A DNA stretch of 63,531 bases, taken from positions 1 to 63,531 of the forward strand of contig DATABA010000011.1 of NCBI GenBank assembly GCA_036259835.1, written 5' to 3'. A program made the position numbers and the translations under genes. Source of the stretch: JALYGK01 sp036259835. GTDB taxonomy: Bacteria > Actinomycetota > UBA4738. This document shows positions 40,253 to 48,840 of this stretch, piece by piece (position 1 is the stretch's first letter; every line of letters begins with the position of its first letter). A model generated the notes under the pieces. The model did not search any database, was not told the origin of the DNA, and worked only from the letters and a program-made list of their open reading frames with translations.

Positions 40253-41785
40253 TTGAAGAGACGCGTAATCGCGGTCGGGGTCCTGACCGCCACCACGATT
40301 TTGGCGACACTGTCCAGCGCCCCGCCGGCCCCCGCAGCAGTCGGCACCGATTCGCGGGCCCTGCGAAAGGCCGTGACGCTTTCCGGCGTCATGGAGCACC
40401 AGCGGGCATTTCAGAAAATCGCCGATCGAAACAACGACACCCGAGCGTCGGGAACTCCGGGTTATGATCAGTCGGCCGACTACGTGGCCAAGCGGCTTCG
40501 GGCCGCCGGTTTTCGAGTGACCCAGCAGTTCTTCGACTATCCGTTCTTCCAGGAAACCGCCACGCCACAACTCAACCGGGTGTCCCCTGATCCAGTCACT
40601 TACGTGCACAATCAGGACTTCATCACCATGGACTACTCGGGAAGTGGTGACGTTACCTCCGACGTTGTCCCTACCAACGACATCCTCATTCCGCCGCCGG
40701 CGACCCCCGGCTCCACCAGCGGGTGTGAGGCGCCCGACTTCCCCGCCTCCGTTGCAGGGAGCATCGCGTTGATTCAGCGGGGAACCTGCACTTTTGCCCA
40801 GAAGGCGCTCAACGCGCAGAACGCAGGGGCGGTGGGCGTGATCATTTTCAACGAGGGCCAAGCGGGACGAACCGATGCATTTGCCGGGACGCTGGGAGCA
40901 CCGGACTTCCGCATCCCGATTACGGGGACGTCCTTCGCTCTCGGTGCGGACCAGTACCAACGGATCCGCTCGGGGCAGACGGTGATGATGCACATGTTCG
41001 TGCAATCGATCTCCGAGATTCGCCAGACCTCGAACGTGATCGGTGAGACCACCTCGGGGCGCAGTGACCGAGTGGCCTTCGCTGGGGCACACCTCGACTC
41101 AGTGACCGAAGGACCCGGCATCAACGACAACGGCAGCGGCTCATCCACGTTGCTGGAGATTGCCGAGCAGTTGTCAGCTCTGAAGGTCAAGCCGACGAAC
41201 CAGGTCCGGTTCGGATTCTGGGGCGCCGAGGAGGCGGGGCTGTTCGGATCTGAGTTCTACGTGAGCGAGCTCAGCTCACGGCAGATCAAGAACATCTCCG
41301 CGTACCTCAACTTCGACATGGTGGGATCGCCGAACTTCGTCCGATTCGTCTACGACGGGGACAATTCCGACACCGTGGGCAGCAACCCGAACGGCTCGGG
41401 GCAGATCGAGGATGTCTTCCTCGACTACTTCGCGAGCCAGAGACTGGAGACCGATCCCACCGAGATTGGGTCGCGCTCGGACCACGCCGCCTTCGCCGCC
41501 GTCGGGATCCCCGTAGGGGGATTGTTTACAGGCGCCGAGGGGATCAAGACTCCTGAGCAACGGGCCGTGTACGGCGGCACCGCCGGGATCGCCTACGACC
41601 CGTGCTACCACCAGGCCTGCGACGACATCTCGAATCTCAGCTCGACCGCGCTCGACCAGATGTCGGACGCCGCTGCGCACGCCGTCCTGACCTTCGCCAT
41701 GACTGACTCTGCTGTCCAGGGAACGGACAAGGGCAATGCCTTCGGCCTCAAGGACGACCACCACGGTCCCAAGCTGACGAAGTAG
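40253..41785 (+). CDS. Secreted M28 family aminopeptidase with PA domain
   Basis: A 510-residue protein, TTG start set by GGAGGGG. Residues 1-27 form a signal peptide (KRRVIAVGVLTATTILATLSS). An inserted protease-associated (PA) domain spans about 130-245 (IALIQRGTCTFAQKALNAQNAGAVGVIIFNE). The M28 catalytic domain has metal ligands in FAGAHLDSV, INDNGSGSS, EEAGLFGSEFY (catalytic Glu pair), NFDMVGS and RSDHAAF. It is a two-zinc exopeptidase acting outside the cell. Similar to Streptomyces aminopeptidases. Followed by a strong terminator hairpin. Confidence 0.93.
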   Translation: MKRRVIAVGVLTATTILATLSSAPPAPAAVGTDSRALRKAVTLSGVMEHQRAFQKIADRNNDTRASGTPGYDQSADYVAKRLRAAGFRVTQQFFDYPFFQETATPQLNRVSPDPVTYVHNQDFITMDYSGSGDVTSDVVPTNDILIPPPATPGSTSGCEAPDFPASVAGSIALIQRGTCTFAQKALNAQNAGAVGVIIFNEGQAGRTDAFAGTLGAPDFRIPITGTSFALGADQYQRIRSGQTVMMHMFVQSISEIRQTSNVIGETTSGRSDRVAFAGAHLDSVTEGPGINDNGSGSSTLLEIAEQLSALKVKPTNQVRFGFWGAEEAGLFGSEFYVSELSSRQIKNISAYLNFDMVGSPNFVRFVYDGDNSDTVGSNPNGSGQIEDVFLDYFASQRLETDPTEIGSRSDHAAFAAVGIPVGGLFTGAEGIKTPEQRAVYGGTAGIAYDPCYHQACDDISNLSSTALDQMSDAAAHAVLTFAMTDSAVQGTDKGNAFGLKDDHHGPKLTK

Positions 41786-41811
41786 GGGACGGCACATAGC
41801 AGCGTCGCATC

Positions 41812-41835
41812 GGGGGCGGCCGGCTGGCCGCCCCC
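41812..41835 (+). terminator. Strong GC hairpin terminator after the M28 peptidase
   Basis: GGGGGCGGCC (41812-41821) and GGCCGCCCCC (41826-41835) form a perfect 10-bp stem with a GGCT loop, 27 bp after the stop codon. Only two T follow, so it is a U-poor terminator as is common in high-GC actinobacteria. Confidence 0.75.
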
Positions 41836-41961
41836 TTGGCGTTACGGCACGGAGCCCCGGACCCGTCCATAGCCCAAAGTAACTAGAGACCCGGGTGACT
41901 TCGCGATAATCCAACGCTGCATGAAGCGCGGGGTCCGTTCACCCTGTCAGGAGGTCTGATC

Positions 41962-42060
41962 GTGAAGCGTCGTTCGTATGCAGTGCTCGCCACATTCAGC
42001 GCCGGGCCTTTTTCTTTAGCTGCCGCCGCGTTCTGCTCGCCGGCCGAACCCGAGCCGTAG
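41962..42060 (+). pseudogene. Truncated secreted-protein gene start (signal-peptide remnant)
   Basis: CAGGAGG at 41948-41954 precedes GTG 41962. The frame reads VKRRSYAVLATFSA, a typical signal-peptide beginning similar to that of the M28 gene upstream. It then runs into the 3' end of the convergent CopB gene and stops at 42058-42060 after 32 codons. The good start signal with no following gene suggests a gene cut off when the copper island arrived. A functional 32-residue product cannot be excluded. Confidence 0.45.
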
Positions 42061-44157
42061 GCGCCGGAGCAGCTGGGCGTTGATGGCGACGACGATCGTC
42101 GAGGCGCTCATCAGGATGGCCCCGACGGCGGGCGCCAAGGTCACGCCGGCCCAGGCCAACGCCCCAGCGGCGATGGGGAGGGCGAATGCGTTGTACCCGG
42201 TCGCCCACACCAGGTTCTGGATCATCTTGCGGTATGTGGCCCGCGACAGTCGAATCACGTCGATCACGGCCCTGGGATCGTCCGACGCAAGTACAACGCC
42301 GGCGGACTCGATGGCCACGTCGGTCCCGGCACCTATGGCGATGCCGACGTCGGCTCGCGCGAGCGCCGGGGCGTCGTTGACCCCGTCACCGACCATCGCC
42401 ACGCGTTTCGCACGCCGCTGGAGGTCTGCCACGGCTTTGTCCTTGTTTTCAGGAAGGACCTGGGCGAAGACCTGCTCGATTCCGAGCTCCGCCGCGACCG
42501 CATCGGCGACCTCTTGGGCGTCGCCGGTGATCATCGCGACCTCCACACCGAGACTCTTGAGCTCTTCGATGGCCTGCCGTGACTCCGGCCGGATCTCGTC
42601 GGCCAGCGCCACCGCGCCCATCACCGTTTCGCCGCGGACGACAGAAAGCACCGTGGCCCCTCGCTGTTGCCACTCCTTGACCGCTGCTGAGAGGTCTTCG
42701 GGAATCGCCAACGAACGTTCTCGCATCAGTGAGGGTCCACCGACCGCCACCTCCGTCCCACCGACCGTTGCCTCGACCCCTCGCCCAGTCAACGAGCGGA
42801 AATTCGTCGCTCTCACGATCTGGCCGGCTTTCGACGCTGCGGCGACGATGGCTCTCGCCAGCGGATGCTCGCTGTCGGCTTCCACCGCTGCTGCCAGCCG
42901 CAGGATCTCCTCTCGCGATCCGTTCGACGACGCAACATCCACAACGGCGGGTTTTCCGGTCGTGAGGGTGCCGGTCTTGTCGAACAAGACGACGTCGACT
43001 TGCCGCATCCGCTCGAGCGCCAGCCGATCCTTCACCAGGATGCCGTTGCGCGCCGAGAGGGCGGTCGAGATCGAGATGACCAGCGGAATGGCGAGACCGA
43101 GGGCATGAGGACACGCGATGACCAGCGCGGTTACCGACCGCTCGATCGCGCTCCTCGGCTGGTTCAACACGGACCACACGACGTACGTGATCACTCCAGT
43201 CGCCGTTGCCACGTAGAACAGAATGGCGGCGGCACGATCCGCCAGGGCCTGAGCCCGAGACCTGGACTGTTGAGCCTCTTCCACCAGCCTGCGGATCCCC
43301 GCGAGGGCAGTTTCCTCTCCCACGGCGGTGACCCGTACTCGAATGGCCGAATCCGTGGCGACCGTTCCGGCGACCACCTGATCGCCGGCCGACTTTGGAA
43401 CCGGCCTCGATTCACCGGTGATCATCGATTCGTCCAGCTCGGTGGCACCTTCGATGATCTCTCCGTCCGCCGGGACCCGAGCGCCGGAGCGGACGAGAAC
43501 GACATCGCCGACCTCGAGGTCGCCCAGCGAGACGACGTCGACGCCGTGCTCGGTGACCCGCTCGGCTTCATCGGGGAGCAGCGCGGCCAGGGCCTCGAGG
43601 GCGCCGCTTGCTTGCCCAACCGCCCGCATCTCCAGCCAGTGGCCGAGGAGCATGACCGCAATCAGCGCGGCCAGCTCCCACCAGAAGTCCAGCTCGACGG
43701 TTCCGAACCTCGTGGCCCAGCTGGCCACGAACGCGGTGGTGATAGCCAGGCCGATCAGGAGCATCATGCCCGGGCGCCGGGCGCGGAGCTCACTGATCGC
43801 GCCAGTCAGGAATGGCCAGCCGCCGTACAGAAAGATGACGGTTCCGATGACGGGGGGCACCCAATCACTCCCCGGGAATTCCGGAGCCGTGTATCCCAGG
43901 AGGTCCTGGAACATCTCGCTGAAGAACACCAAAGGAATAGAGAGAACAAGCGTCCACCAGAAACGGTCGCGAAACACTCGGGCGTGGTCGCCGTGTGCAG
44001 CCCCATGGTGAGCGCCGTGTCCAGAGGCGTGCTCAGCGGCGTGACCGCCGTGTTCGTCCCCTCCGTGTTCGTCCCCTCTGTGTCCGGCCGCTTCCGGATG
44101 GTCGCTCGGTCCGCGTCCGTGCATGGCACCGTGCTCGAGGTTGTGGTCTTGCTCCAT
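42016..44157 (-). CDS. copB: Copper-translocating P-type ATPase, CopB-like (CPH motif, His-rich N-terminus)
   Basis: About 713 residues. The N-terminal about 60 residues are His-rich (HGGDEHGGHAAEHASGHGAHH), replacing CxxC metal domains. The P-type ATPase core follows: TGES phosphatase loop, CPH at 349-351 in the metal-binding helix, DKTGT with phosphorylated Asp393, HP of the nucleotide domain (SEHPLA) and GDGVNDAPAL. CPH plus a His-rich tail indicates P1B-3, Cu(II)/Cu(I) or Ag(I) export. ATG 44157 is chosen for AAGGAGG 8 nt upstream. It follows csoR by 14 bp, so copper relieves repression of both. Confidence 0.93.
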   Translation of the reverse strand: MEQDHNLEHGAMHGRGPSDHPEAAGHRGDEHGGDEHGGHAAEHASGHGAHHGAAHGDHARVFRDRFWWTLVLSIPLVFFSEMFQDLLGYTAPEFPGSDWVPPVIGTVIFLYGGWPFLTGAISELRARRPGMMLLIGLAITTAFVASWATRFGTVELDFWWELAALIAVMLLGHWLEMRAVGQASGALEALAALLPDEAERVTEHGVDVVSLGDLEVGDVVLVRSGARVPADGEIIEGATELDESMITGESRPVPKSAGDQVVAGTVATDSAIRVRVTAVGEETALAGIRRLVEEAQQSRSRAQALADRAAAILFYVATATGVITYVVWSVLNQPRSAIERSVTALVIACPHALGLAIPLVISISTALSARNGILVKDRLALERMRQVDVVLFDKTGTLTTGKPAVVDVASSNGSREEILRLAAAVEADSEHPLARAIVAAASKAGQIVRATNFRSLTGRGVEATVGGTEVAVGGPSLMRERSLAIPEDLSAAVKEWQQRGATVLSVVRGETVMGAVALADEIRPESRQAIEELKSLGVEVAMITGDAQEVADAVAAELGIEQVFAQVLPENKDKAVADLQRRAKRVAMVGDGVNDAPALARADVGIAIGAGTDVAIESAGVVLASDDPRAVIDVIRLSRATYRKMIQNLVWATGYNAFALPIAAGALAWAGVTLAPAVGAILMSASTIVVAINAQLLRRLRLGFGRRAERGGS

Positions 44158-44171
44158 ATCGCGAGCCTCCT

Positions 44172-44450
44172 TCATGACTTCAGCAACCTGTCGATCGCGG
44201 CCGTGGCTTCGCTGATCTTCGATTCCGGATCCGTACCACCGGTGACGCTTTCCGCGACGCAATGTCGAATGTGGTCGTCGAGGAGCTGGACCGCGACTTT
44301 CCTGAGCGCGGCGTTGACCGCCGAGATCTGCGTCAGGATGTCGACGCAGTACGTGTCCTCGTCAACCAAGCGTTGAAGACCCCGAATCTGTCCCTCGACG
44401 CGCTTTAGCCGAGCCTGAACCTCGGGCTTGTCCTGGTAGTAGCCGTACAT
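44172..44450 (-). CDS. csoR: CsoR-type copper-sensing transcriptional repressor
   Basis: A 92-residue all-helical protein of the CsoR/RcnR family (PEVQARLKRVEGQIRGLQRLVDEDTYCVDIL...). The copper ligands Cys, His, Cys are present: Cys in DTYCVDI, then His and Cys four apart in DDHIRHCV. This CHC set marks a Cu(I) sensor rather than Ni/Co or persulfide sensors. ATG 44450 with AAGGGG upstream is preferred to an in-frame TTG seven codons earlier. A CsoR-type operator lies 25 bp upstream of the start. First gene of the copB operon. Confidence 0.92.
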   Translation of the reverse strand: MYGYYQDKPEVQARLKRVEGQIRGLQRLVDEDTYCVDILTQISAVNAALRKVAVQLLDDHIRHCVAESVTGGTDPESKISEATAAIDRLLKS

Positions 44451-44474
44451 ATGGACCCCTTCTCGCTCCAACCC

Positions 44475-44489
44475 TACCCCCCTAGGGTA
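44475..44489. promoter_or_regulatory. CsoR operator-like pseudo-palindrome upstream of csoR-copB
   Basis: TACCCCCCTAGGGTA (reverse complement TACCCTAGGGGGGTA) differs by one base from the TACCCTACGGGGGTA recalled for the Bacillus copZA CsoR site. It is placed just upstream of csoR, consistent with autoregulation. Confidence 0.7.
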
Positions 44490-44536
44490 TCATGGAGGGG
44501 TCGTCGAAGGCATGGGGCTGCTTGGATTGGCCCGTG

Positions 44537-45076
44537 CTAGCGCTGTGGGGCGGCGCGCTTCTCTTGATCCTTTCGCCAGCCGTACCTCGTCAGGCCCCGG
44601 GGCTTGTACACGTTTAAAACCTGAACAATCAACAAAACCACGAGCCCCATGAGCGGATGGAGAAGGTCTCCCTGTCGGAGCTGGGAGGGCAGATGCGTGC
44701 CGGCGATATCAAGGGCGGCATTCTCACCCCCCCTTGCTACGTCGGCGAGCGCGCTGACCTCGACCATGTGCAAGACCAGGATCACCGCCGCAGAAACGGT
44801 CAGCCCGAACGAGAAGAGAACCCAGTAGTGGCGAAACAGTCCCCAGTCCGTCCCGAGTGACATGACCAGTCCAGTCGCGACGGACCCGAACGCCAAGGGA
44901 ACGAGGACGTACCACCCTGTCAGGTCCATGACAATCCATGCCGCACGAACAATCAGGTCGTCTCGGCTGGTCTGAGCGGCGAGACTCATTGCCAGATAGG
45001 CCAGGACAGCACCGATCCAACCAGTCGAGACGGTGAGGTGGATGGCGAGCGCGAACTTCCGCAGGTCGCCCTTCAT
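44537..45076 (-). CDS. DUF2269-like integral membrane protein
   Basis: A 179-residue protein with four to five hydrophobic helices, beginning MKGDLRKFALAIHLTVSTGWIGAVLAYLAMSLAA; GWIGA near the N-terminus and HLMVEV-like His in ILVLHMVEVSALA could bind metal or haem. ATG 45076 with GGAGGG upstream was chosen; an in-frame extension would run through the neighbouring small gene. It lies 22 bp downstream of the 77-aa membrane protein gene and forms an operon with it. Function unknown; position in the copper island suggests metal or redox stress. Confidence 0.75.
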   Translation of the reverse strand: MKGDLRKFALAIHLTVSTGWIGAVLAYLAMSLAAQTSRDDLIVRAAWIVMDLTGWYVLVPLAFGSVATGLVMSLGTDWGLFRHYWVLFSFGLTVSAAVILVLHMVEVSALADVARGGENAALDIAGTHLPSQLRQGDLLHPLMGLVVLLIVQVLNVYKPRGLTRYGWRKDQEKRAAPQR

Positions 45077-45098
45077 CGTCCCTCCGGCGGTCTTCTCT

Positions 45099-45332
45099 TC
45101 AGGGGCCGTGGTCGACAAGTGCCGGATGCGCGACCGAAGGGGTTGGTCCGCCGTCGTTCGGGGTGTGAAGCCCCGGGCCATGTTGAACGCCGGCGAGCCG
45201 CGTGACGATAAACGCCACCGCCAACACGCCAACGATGACGAGGGACACGATCACCCAGCGTGGCGTGTGGGGACGTTCCCGTGTACCTCTGGTGGTGTCG
45301 TCCTGGCTCCCGGGAGCTCTCGTGTCCGCCAT
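45099..45332 (-). CDS. Small single-pass membrane protein
   Basis: A 77-residue protein with a polar N-terminus, one transmembrane helix (WVIVSLVIVGVLAVAFIVTRLAG, about 26-48) and a short exposed tail with His residues (HGPGLHTP, HPALVDHGP). AAGGAG lies 7 nt before the ATG. It is first in an operon with the DUF2269-like protein and divergent from the TetR gene, which probably regulates both. Not assigned to a family. Confidence 0.75.
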   Translation of the reverse strand: MADTRAPGSQDDTTRGTRERPHTPRWVIVSLVIVGVLAVAFIVTRLAGVQHGPGLHTPNDGGPTPSVAHPALVDHGP

Positions 45333-45419
45333 GTCGCGCTCCTTCGAAGGATGACCGGCCCCGCCTATCGAAACAGAATGTATCGGAGAGAGTCAAATCG
45401 TTACTAGGGAAACGGACCG

Positions 45420-45425
45420 TATACT
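45420..45425 (+). promoter_or_regulatory. -10 element of a leaderless promoter for the TetR gene
   Basis: TATACT lies 7 nt before GTG 45433 with no Shine-Dalgarno sequence, so the transcript probably begins at the start codon. It sits in the 100-bp divergent region where TetR-type autoregulation would act. Confidence 0.55.
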
Positions 45426-45432
45426 CCTAACC

Positions 45433-46050
45433 GTGCCAAGACTGTGGATGGACACGATTGCGGCCCACCGCCGCGAGGTTCGTGATGCCATCCTTGACAC
45501 GGCGGCGGCGCTGGTATCCAAACGTGGGCTCCTCTCCGTGACCATGTCGCAGATCGCCGACGAAACCGGCATTGGGCGTGCGACGTTGTACAAGTACTTC
45601 CCCGACGTCGAAGCGATCATCGTGGCGTGGCACGAACAGACAATCTCAGGGCACCTTCAATATCTCGCTGGGCTCCGCGACCAGGCGGGCGATCCGCGCG
45701 ATCGACTCAACGCCGTGCTCGAAGGCTACGCCTTCATTAATTACGAACATCACGGCTCAGAGCGTCAACGCGGCCACCTTCGGGATCCGGCGCTCGCCGC
45801 GCTCCTTCACAAGGGCGGGCACGTGGCTCGAGCGTACGCAAAGCTGCGAGCGATGGTCCGCGACCTCATCGCGGAGGGTGCCAGAGCGGGCGAGGTGCGC
45901 GAGGACATTCCTCCCGACGAACTTGCGGCCTTTTCCCTCAGCGCTTTGGAAAGCGCAAGCGGCCTGTCGTCGAAGGCAGCGGTTCGTCGTCTGGTCGGGG
46001 TGACGTTGGCCGGCCTGGAGCCATACAGGTCTCACACCGGAAGTCGCTAA
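45433..46050 (+). CDS. TetR family transcriptional regulator
   Basis: A 205-residue protein. Residues about 12-60 are the TetR helix-turn-helix (REVRDAILDTAAALVSKRGLLSVTMSQIADETGIGRATLYKYFPDVEAII), followed by an alpha-helical ligand and dimer domain. The GTG start appears leaderless. By position it likely controls the divergent pair of membrane protein genes; the ligand is unknown. Confidence 0.9.
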   Translation: MPRLWMDTIAAHRREVRDAILDTAAALVSKRGLLSVTMSQIADETGIGRATLYKYFPDVEAIIVAWHEQTISGHLQYLAGLRDQAGDPRDRLNAVLEGYAFINYEHHGSERQRGHLRDPALAALLHKGGHVARAYAKLRAMVRDLIAEGARAGEVREDIPPDELAAFSLSALESASGLSSKAAVRRLVGVTLAGLEPYRSHTGSR

Positions 46051-46060
46051 AGACGAACCT

Positions 46061-46402
46061 CTACGCCGTATCCGCTTCACCGCGTCTCGCGGCGTTCGAT
46101 GGATGTCGTGCCTTCGCCATCGCCCGTTCTTCGTCTTCGGTTGCGAGGGACGTTAGGTCAATCGCTCGGAGTCGGTCGATTCTCTCGAGGAACGTCCAGG
46201 CCGACGCGGGTAGTGTCTCCCGTAGCCTCCCGGCCTGGTGTCCGATCTCCACTCCGCAACAGCCCCCGGTCCACCCGCTTCCCCGTGACTCGTTGTGGTA
46301 ATGGGACAGAGCGCAGTCCGTAGACGTCCACAGATGTCCGACGAAGAGGTCGGGTCCCTGCATGGCAAGCCATGCGCGAAATCCTTCTCGATCGATCGTC
46401 AC
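46061..46402 (-). CDS. Hypothetical protein
   Basis: A frame of up to 113 residues from GTG 46402 with AGAGGAGG upstream (VTIDREGFRAWLAMQGPDLFVGHLWTSTDCALSHYHNESRG...). It contains Cys-Cys and several His (SHYHNES, GGCCGVEIGH), a possible metal site, then a helical end. It converges on the TetR gene with 10 bp between stops. The reading frame continues upstream without a stop, but that part is Arg/Ser-rich and looks non-coding. Not recognised. Confidence 0.5.
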   Translation of the reverse strand: MTIDREGFRAWLAMQGPDLFVGHLWTSTDCALSHYHNESRGSGWTGGCCGVEIGHQAGRLRETLPASAWTFLERIDRLRAIDLTSLATEDEERAMAKARHPSNAARRGEADTA

Positions 46403-46702
46403 CTGTACCGCCTCACCTCCTCTGCGTCCGCGCCTCGGGCGCGAGCGCGTACCTGCGATGCCGTTCGCGGGCGATTGGGCGGTGCTGGCGGCTCGAGCGG
46501 GCGATCCGGAGTCCCGCCACGAACGAACCAGTTCATTCCCTTTTGTCACTCTCCCAGACCAATGGAGGCGACTATTTCGAAAATGGCCCATCCGGACTAG
46601 GCCGAAGCTGCCTGTGTAGGCCCTGATGGAAGGGCGGTGGTCGCCTAGCATCCGAGCCGAGGTCACAATCGGCGCTCGCTGTCAACCAGGAGGCTCGTCG
46701 GC
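46403..46702. other. Intergenic region between the copper island and the TPR gene
   Basis: Nothing certain is seen. TAGCAT near 46650 could be a -10 for the gene at 46703. The only frames are short, overlapping and Arg/Ser-rich without start signals, typical of non-coding high-GC DNA. This may be the right edge of the acquired segment. Confidence 0.3.
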
Positions 46703-47728
46703 GTGGGGTTTCGGTTCTACAAATCGGTTCGCCTCGGGAGCGGTGCCCGGCTCAATCTGTCGCGAGGTGGGTTCGGCGTCTCATTCGGCGTACCGGGCCT
46801 TCGCTATTCGGTTCACTCTTCCGGTCGACGGACCGCGTCCGCGAGCGCGCCTGGAACGGGCGTGTCATACCGGGCGAGAGCCGGGGGTCGTAAATCCAAG
46901 CACTCCAATCGGCGAAACGAGCGTGTTGCAGGGGGGCCGCTCCCGAGGGCCGGCCTCTTCGCGCCGAGGTCCGAGAAAGCGTTCGTCAAGGGCGTCGCGA
47001 GGTACATGCAAGGGAACTTTCCCGCCGCGCTCGAGGCGTTCGACCAGTCCATGGCGCGGGATCCCGGGCGGCTTCACATCGCCGAGGAGTATTTCGGGGC
47101 GTTCTGTCTGGTCGCCTTGGGCCGAAACGAGCAAGCGGCGAACATGCTGGAGGACGTGCTCGGATCCAACGTCGAGCTCCCCGACGCCCTCATGCAGAAG
47201 TACGGAATCGGCGGAGCCGCGCTCGTCGCAGTTACGCCCAACGTGGTGGCACAGGTCCCGCACGGGAACCTCGCGGCCGGACTCCTGCTGGCGGAGCTTT
47301 ACCAGCGGTCCGGTCGAGCCGACGAGGCCGCCGAGCTTCTGGAGACGCTCGGGGCGGTGGCGCCGCACCCGCTCTTCGCGCTCTCCTTGGCCGACCTCTA
47401 CACCGAGCTCGAGCAGCGCGATCCGGTCCTTCGGGTGACCGATGATTACGTCACGAATACGGATGACGCCACAGCACAGCTGCTCGTGTATCGCGGACGT
47501 GCGTTTCGCGAGAAGGGGATGTACGTCACGGCGCTGGAGACACTGAAAGAAGCACTTAAGTCACGAAAGCGAAACGCGGACATCCTCAAGCAGGCCCGGT
47601 ACGAGCGAGGGCTCCTGTACGAGGCGATGGGGTCGGAGGCGAAGGCCAGGACCGAGTTCGAGAGGCTTTACGCGGCCGATCCCTATTTCGCCGATGTGGC
47701 GTCGCGAGTTGGGATGCGCCGCTCCTAG
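46703..47728 (+). CDS. DUF4236 and TPR repeat protein
   Basis: A 341-residue protein. Residues 1-55 match DUF4236 (GFRFYKSVRLGSGARLNLSRGGFGVSFGVPGLRYSVHSSGRRTAS...PGTGVSY), a small Gly-rich beta module. A basic linker (GGRKSKHSNRRNER) leads to about seven TPR-like helical hairpins (about 95-340; FVKGVARYMQGNFPAALEAFDQSMARDPG). TPRs mediate protein contacts; the partner is unknown. GTG start with AGGAGG about 15 nt upstream. Confidence 0.8.
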   Translation: MGFRFYKSVRLGSGARLNLSRGGFGVSFGVPGLRYSVHSSGRRTASASAPGTGVSYRARAGGRKSKHSNRRNERVAGGPLPRAGLFAPRSEKAFVKGVARYMQGNFPAALEAFDQSMARDPGRLHIAEEYFGAFCLVALGRNEQAANMLEDVLGSNVELPDALMQKYGIGGAALVAVTPNVVAQVPHGNLAAGLLLAELYQRSGRADEAAELLETLGAVAPHPLFALSLADLYTELEQRDPVLRVTDDYVTNTDDATAQLLVYRGRAFREKGMYVTALETLKEALKSRKRNADILKQARYERGLLYEAMGSEAKARTEFERLYAADPYFADVASRVGMRRS

Positions 47729-47808
47729 CGAGCTGTGACCTGCACCACGGCCGCGCCCGCAATCAACAGGAAGAGGAGGATGAGCAGCACGAGCGTGAAT
47801 GGCCGCAC
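47725..47808 (-). CDS. Possible 27-residue transmembrane micro-protein
   Basis: Frame from GTG 47808 to TAG: VRPFTLVLLILLFLLIAGAA followed by VVQVTAR. This is one hydrophobic helix with basic ends. There is no Shine-Dalgarno, but TAGCCT (47816-47821 on the minus strand) lies 7 nt upstream, the same leaderless geometry as elsewhere. Its end overlaps the stop of the TPR gene. Very short, so chance remains possible. Confidence 0.3.
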   Translation of the reverse strand: MRPFTLVLLILLFLLIAGAAVVQVTAR

Positions 47809-47919
47809 GGCACGGAGGCTAGCAAAGGCAATCGCAGGGGAGTGGAGGCTGAAGCTTTCGTTAGACGACGCTTCATCAGCGACGCCGTTTGCCCCGATTG
47901 GGCCTTCGTGTATCGCCTT

Positions 47920-48744
47920 TCAACGATTTCGCTGGCTGACCTTCAACCGGCTTTCGCAGAACTCGCGGTTTCGAACCAGGACTTCGTGCAGCGCCTCTTC
48001 GTCCTGGAGCCACGGCCGGAGATCCAGTTCGATGGAAATCGCGCCGGCGAACCCGTCCTCCACGACGTCGTCCAGGAACTCGCCCAGGGAAAGAACGCCC
48101 GGCGCGTAGACCGGCAGGTGAGAATCCCAGCCCTTGCCGGCATTGTTCGATAGGTGGACGTGCTGGATCTGGTCACGGTATTCGCGATACATCGTCCGAA
48201 TGTCGAGGTTGGAGACGGCGGCGTGGCTCGTGTCGAGGACCATGTAGGGAAACCGTTCCAGGTCCTCGAAGTCCTGCCGCGCGTGGAAGCGCACCCCTCG
48301 TTCCGTACCGAGCCGGATCGGGAACATGTTCTCCACGGCAACCGTCACGCCGGTCCGGGCCGAGAACTCCGCCAGGCTGTTCTCCACCCACCGCCGAAAC
48401 CGCACCTGCCATCGGTACGGGGGGTGGACGACCACCAGTTCCGCCCCGATTTCCTCCGCGAGATGGACGGCCCGGTAGATCTTGCCGGTTGGATCGGTCC
48501 CCCACACCGCCCGCGTGATGAGGAGAAAGGGTGCGTGCACGGCCTCCACTCGCAACCCAAACTCGTCGGCCGCCTTTCGCAGCAGGTGGGGCTCCTGCGT
48601 GTGAGGATCCTGGGTCACCATGATCTCGACCGCCTCGAATCCCGCATTGGCGATATGCCGAAAGCCCTCCCGCAACGAGTGGCGGAAGAACGGCGCTGTG
48701 GAGAACAGCAGTTTGGGCCCGGTTTTTGGCCTTCTCATGGTCAT
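47920..48744 (-). CDS. Sugar phosphate isomerase/epimerase family protein (AP endonuclease 2 TIM barrel)
   Basis: A 274-residue TIM barrel: KLLFSTAPFF, HIANAGFEAVEIM, LRVEAVHAPF, GAELVVVHPP, VTVAVENMFP, YMVLDTSHAAVS, IQHVHLSNN and AISIELDL. The Glu, Asp/His, His and Glu positions match the metal ligands of xylose isomerase-like and endonuclease IV-like enzymes. Such proteins isomerise sugars or inositols; the exact substrate is unknown. Single gene on the minus strand. Confidence 0.83.
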   Translation of the reverse strand: MTMRRPKTGPKLLFSTAPFFRHSLREGFRHIANAGFEAVEIMVTQDPHTQEPHLLRKAADEFGLRVEAVHAPFLLITRAVWGTDPTGKIYRAVHLAEEIGAELVVVHPPYRWQVRFRRWVENSLAEFSARTGVTVAVENMFPIRLGTERGVRFHARQDFEDLERFPYMVLDTSHAAVSNLDIRTMYREYRDQIQHVHLSNNAGKGWDSHLPVYAPGVLSLGEFLDDVVEDGFAGAISIELDLRPWLQDEEALHEVLVRNREFCESRLKVSQRNR

Positions 48745-48825
48745 TCGAAGCCCGTCATTCTAGGTGCGGTTCGACACCTATTCCGGGCAGGCGTGTGACT
48801 TTCTGAGGGTATCGGCGCACCGGGC

Positions 48826-48831
48826 TATCCT
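48826..48831 (+). promoter_or_regulatory. -10 element of a possible leaderless promoter
   Basis: TATCCT lies 9 nt before ATG 48841 and no Shine-Dalgarno is present between them. Confidence 0.35.
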
Positions 48832-48840
48832 TCTGCCGTC

